From the NCBI GenBank assembly GCA_902774265.1, contig CACYHR010000020.1, positions 62,001-126,000 of the forward strand: 64,000 bases of DNA. Direction: 5' to 3'. Shown here piece by piece: positions 61,781-64,000 of the stretch. The translations under genes were made by a program, and so were the position numbers. Under the pieces are notes generated by a model, which had not been told where the DNA came from, made no database searches, and was given only the letters and a program-made list of their open reading frames with translations. Source of the DNA: an uncultured Eubacteriales bacterium. Lineage in GTDB: Bacteria > Bacillota > Clostridia > Peptostreptococcales > Anaerovoracaceae. The first letter of the stretch is position 1, and every line of letters begins with the position of its first letter.

Positions 61781-62575
61781 TTAAGCAACAAGCCACTTGT
61801 ATTTTTCCACACTGTAAAGCGGAACAAACGGGATCATTATCGGTGTCTTCCTGACATACTCTTGATATTCCGAATCGTCCCCATACGTCCTGTTCTGTCT
61901 GATCTCAAGTCTGCGGGCACCGCTGAACATTACATATATTATGCCGAGATAACCGGCAGCGACTGCGATCCACTGCCATATGCCGGTATTGGAACTGATA
62001 CCTGTAATGAATACTCCTGTCCAGAAAGTCATTTCACCGAAGTAATTCGGGCATCTTACTATACGATACAGGCCGGTATCGACAAATCTTCCCGGGTTTA
62101 TACGCTTCGCTGCATTTTTTTGAAGATCTGCAAGCGTCTCCAGAATGAGGCCTGCCGCCATGATAATGATTCCCGCAATAACAAAGCCATCGGTCATTTT
62201 TCCGTTTTCCATTCTGAAAACGACAGGCGAGACTTCGCAGGTATAAAGGAGCGCTGCCGACAGCCATATTCCGCATTTTGCGATCAAAGACATATTTTTA
62301 CCGTCTTTTATCTCTGTCTTCATTTTACTGTTATAAGAGCCGCTCTTCATCTCTCTGTATGCCAGATAGCCTCCTAACCTGACGCCATATAAAATGAAAA
62401 GTGCACAGGCCGTAATCAAGCCTGCATCAGCATAGCCTCTGTAAATCAATATGAGAGCCAATCCGATACCGGCTATCGAAAAGCCGTATCCGATAGAAAT
62501 AAACCATATATATTTCACAAATCCTATAGCGCTTATGAGCAGTGCAATCAAGAAAACTATCAAAAAAATCGGCAT
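61781..62575 (-). CDS. DUF1295 / steroid 5-alpha-reductase-like membrane protein
   Basis: The 264-residue protein has about seven membrane helices. The C-terminal half carries the DUF1295 pattern: TLADLQKNAAKRINPGRFVDTGLYRIVRCPNYFGEMTFWTGVFI, and near the end DSEYQEYVRKTPIMIPFVP. This is the cofactor-binding region shared with steroid 5-alpha-reductases and isoprenylcysteine methyltransferases. It would reduce or methylate a lipid-like substrate in the membrane. I chose the ATG at 62575 after AAGGAG; an earlier TTG overlaps that site. It is the first gene of the three-gene operon. Confidence 0.88.
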   Translation of the reverse strand: MPIFLIVFLIALLISAIGFVKYIWFISIGYGFSIAGIGLALILIYRGYADAGLITACALFILYGVRLGGYLAYREMKSGSYNSKMKTEIKDGKNMSLIAKCGIWLSAALLYTCEVSPVVFRMENGKMTDGFVIAGIIIMAAGLILETLADLQKNAAKRINPGRFVDTGLYRIVRCPNYFGEMTFWTGVFITGISSNTGIWQWIAVAAGYLGIIYVMFSGARRLEIRQNRTYGDDSEYQEYVRKTPIMIPFVPLYSVEKYKWLVA

Positions 62576-62792
62576 TATCCTTCTTCTCCTTATCAATTAA
62601 CTATACAGGCCCGGGCTACACCCGAAATAGCGATAACGACCGCTGCTTATACTTTGTCGTGCGGGTCTGTCTCCCACTATTTGTCTTACGATGTAATTAT
62701 TACAGCTTTCCTGCTAAGTGAATTATATCCGAAAGTTATCAGCATACAATAAGAGAATATGATTTTAGTTTAGTTCCGTAATATTAACCTAT

Positions 62793-62814
62793 GTTCAGTA
62801 CACTGTTACTGCGC
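62793..62814 (-). repeat. Family 2 gene-end repeat, copy 5 (fragment)
   Basis: On the minus strand it reads GCGCAGTAACAGTGTACTGA then AC, matching the first third of the repeat. It lies about 125 bases downstream of the ADP-ribosylglycohydrolase stop in sense orientation. Confidence 0.5.
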
Positions 62815-62834
62815 GTTATCGTTCACGATAGATT

Positions 62835-62861
62835 TTCAACCAGGAGCAAAGCTCCAACAAA
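62835..62861 (+). repeat. Family 1 structured repeat, copy F (end fragment)
   Basis: Only the TTCAACCAGGAGCAAAGCTC-CAACAA end is present, with the first hairpin, and then unrelated sequence. This fixes the TTCAACC border independently of other copies. Confidence 0.7.
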
Positions 62862-62940
62862 CAAATTAAGCAATTTACCGGAGAACGGTCACAGTGTCGG
62901 AGACTGTGTCCGGAAATGGATCATGAAACTCCGGCTGAGC

Positions 62941-63735
62941 CTATAGTTTCTGCTCAGTGAACCGGTCAATTACTGCCAGCATGTCCTTCGGCAGCCGATT
63001 ATTGCACTCGCTTACCATCTCATCCGGAATGCCATAGAACGCTTCCGCGATGCTCCCGGCAATGCAGGTCAACGTATCGCAATCGCCGCCGAGGGAAACC
63101 GCCGTCCGGATCACGTCCTCAAAATCAATTCCCTCAATGAATGCCGTGATGGCCTCCGGAACCGTTTTCTGACTGCTCTCCACATGTCGATAAGCAGGCC
63201 GGATTTCATCACAGGAGCGAGACAGATCATAGCCAAACTCACTGACAATGTAATCCTTGATTTCATTTTTCCCATGTCCCGTCCGTGCAAGGAAGATCGC
63301 GCCGGCTGTGGCCTCCGCACCTTTTATACCCTCCGGATGATTGTGAGTGACCTCAGCAGTCAACCGCGCCATTCGTCTCGTCTCATCCGGTGTGCCGTAC
63401 AGCCAGCCAACAGAGGATACACGCATGGCCGATCCATTCCCGTAGCTGCCGTAGGGCTCCGGATTCTTTGCCCTCAGCCAGCCGTAAAAACATCCTCCGT
63501 ATCCGGCATCCGGATACCGCTTGCCCCACTTGCGCATAGAAGATACCAATGCAGCCCTGATTTCATCATCAGCCTTACCGGCACTGTCCAGAAGCGCCTC
63601 TGCCACCGCGACGGTCATAACAGAATCATCGGTGAATTCTGATACCGCGCTGAAAAGCGGGAACACTTTTGTTTTCGGGCTCCTGTCGAACTCATAAGGA
63701 GCGCCGATCATATCTCCAAGAATAGCTCCGTACAT
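62941..63735 (-). CDS. ADP-ribosylglycohydrolase family protein
   Basis: The 264-residue protein is a DraG-type ADP-ribosylglycohydrolase, which removes ADP-ribose from proteins or small molecules using two Mg2+ ions. It has GAILGDMIGAPYEF at the start, the metal site FTDDSVMT (about 32-39), GNGSAMRVSSVGW, THNHPEGIKGAEA and the second metal site SLGGDCDTLTCI. All key acidic residues are present. I chose the ATG at 63735, 9 bases after GAGGAGG; the frame upstream has no site. The target is unknown; the DUF3990 ADP-ribosyltransferase-like gene is 41 kb away, so a link is only a thought. Confidence 0.95.
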   Translation of the reverse strand: MYGAILGDMIGAPYEFDRSPKTKVFPLFSAVSEFTDDSVMTVAVAEALLDSAGKADDEIRAALVSSMRKWGKRYPDAGYGGCFYGWLRAKNPEPYGSYGNGSAMRVSSVGWLYGTPDETRRMARLTAEVTHNHPEGIKGAEATAGAIFLARTGHGKNEIKDYIVSEFGYDLSRSCDEIRPAYRHVESSQKTVPEAITAFIEGIDFEDVIRTAVSLGGDCDTLTCIAGSIAEAFYGIPDEMVSECNNRLPKDMLAVIDRFTEQKL

Positions 63736-63868
63736 TTTTTCTACCTCCTCAGTTCTTTGATGGTCCAAGTATAGCAAAGGAAAAATAAAAAGCGGTCGTC
63801 TGCCAAGCGACAAATGACCACTCTGAATAGTCGGAACACCGGTGTATCGGTGCTGCATTTTTTACTCT

Positions 63869-64000
63869 TTACTCACCCAGGATCGGCTGACCGTATTTGA
63901 AGAGGGCTGCGTTGATCTCGTAGATGTCATATATTCTGTTGGTGATGAAGTAGGTAATGATCAGGTCAAACCGGCTGCTGGGAGAAAATGCTATCTCCGC
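63869..64000 (-). CDS. C-terminal end of an unidentified gene, cut by the window edge
   Basis: The minus strand is open from the window edge to a TAA at 63871-63869, giving 43 residues that include FSPSSRFDLIITYFITNRIY, then DIYEINAALFKYGQPILGE. It precedes the ADP-ribosylglycohydrolase on the same strand. The fragment is too short to name. Confidence 0.5.
   Translation of the reverse strand, partial: AEIAFSPSSRFDLIITYFITNRIYDIYEINAALFKYGQPILGE

Larger units (their letters stand above)
62576..62940. other. Intergenic region with remnants of both repeat families
   Basis: Besides the family 2 fragment at 62793-62814 and the family 1 fragment at 62835-62861, it contains small hairpins such as CACAGT/ACTGTG near 62891-62909 and ATCGT/ACGAT near 62818-62830. 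The DUF1295 operon's promoter should lie near its left end but I could not assign a clear one. No gene is seen. Confidence 0.5.

Noticed and set aside
21369..63735. DUF3990 and the ADP-ribosylglycohydrolase as one toxin/antidote system
   Set aside because: They are more than 40 kb apart on opposite strands. The close partner of DUF3990 is the HTH gene.
1..64000. tRNA, rRNA, c-di-GMP riboswitch, T-box and glmS ribozyme
   Set aside because: I scanned gaps for tRNA T-loop patterns and for the main conserved riboswitch cores and saw none. A covariance search would be needed to exclude weak cases.

Overview
The window looks like chromosome of an anaerobic Bacillota of class Clostridia (Lachnospiraceae or an Anaerovoracaceae-like lineage; family not resolved). 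The grounds are strong AGGAGG ribosome sites, a Gram-positive LexA box, an electron-bifurcating [FeFe] hydrogenase, rubrerythrin, lipoproteins and very large secreted proteins with lysine-rich fibronectin-like C-termini. Most genes lie on the minus strand. I found no rRNA, tRNA, CRISPR array, phage gene or intact transposase.

Left part (1-21 kb): a clipped MnhE-like gene, a radical SAM-lexA operon behind a perfect LexA box, a secreted FN3 protein, proC, a small membrane exporter, an M18 aminopeptidase, the hydC-hydB-hydA operon, a large EAL protein, an S66 peptidase, a CofE-like ligase, and an amino-sugar block (left-handed beta-helix protein, glmM, nagB).

Middle part (21-29.5 kb) is accessory in character. 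A DUF3990 ADP-ribosyltransferase-like protein and an HTH protein form a toxin-antitoxin-like pair right beside a structured repeat. An XRE-Uma2 fusion has a near-perfect LexA box at its transcription start and an inverted repeat upstream. A GH5 hydrolase, a 5'-truncated sugar transferase, a 5'-truncated isomerase and a WecG-type glycosyltransferase form a polysaccharide region broken by what looks like an inversion junction.

Right part (29.5-64 kb) is rich in signalling and surface genes: a hybrid histidine kinase, a substrate-binding lipoprotein overlapping a diguanylate cyclase, further GGDEF/EAL proteins, and four more secreted proteins (a ligand-binding protein, a beta-helix protein, a papain-like protease and a giant protein of about 2000 residues). 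A three-gene operon (DUF1295 reductase, an FDBR-like unknown, an alpha/beta hydrolase) and an ADP-ribosylglycohydrolase close the window. The c-di-GMP proteins plausibly link external ligands to surface and polysaccharide functions.

Two dispersed repeat families run through the window. Family 1 (about 210-220 bp when complete) is modular, folds into stable hairpins, and has conserved TTCAACC and TTATAAC ends, like a non-autonomous element. Family 2 (about 60 bp) always lies 3' of a gene in sense orientation.
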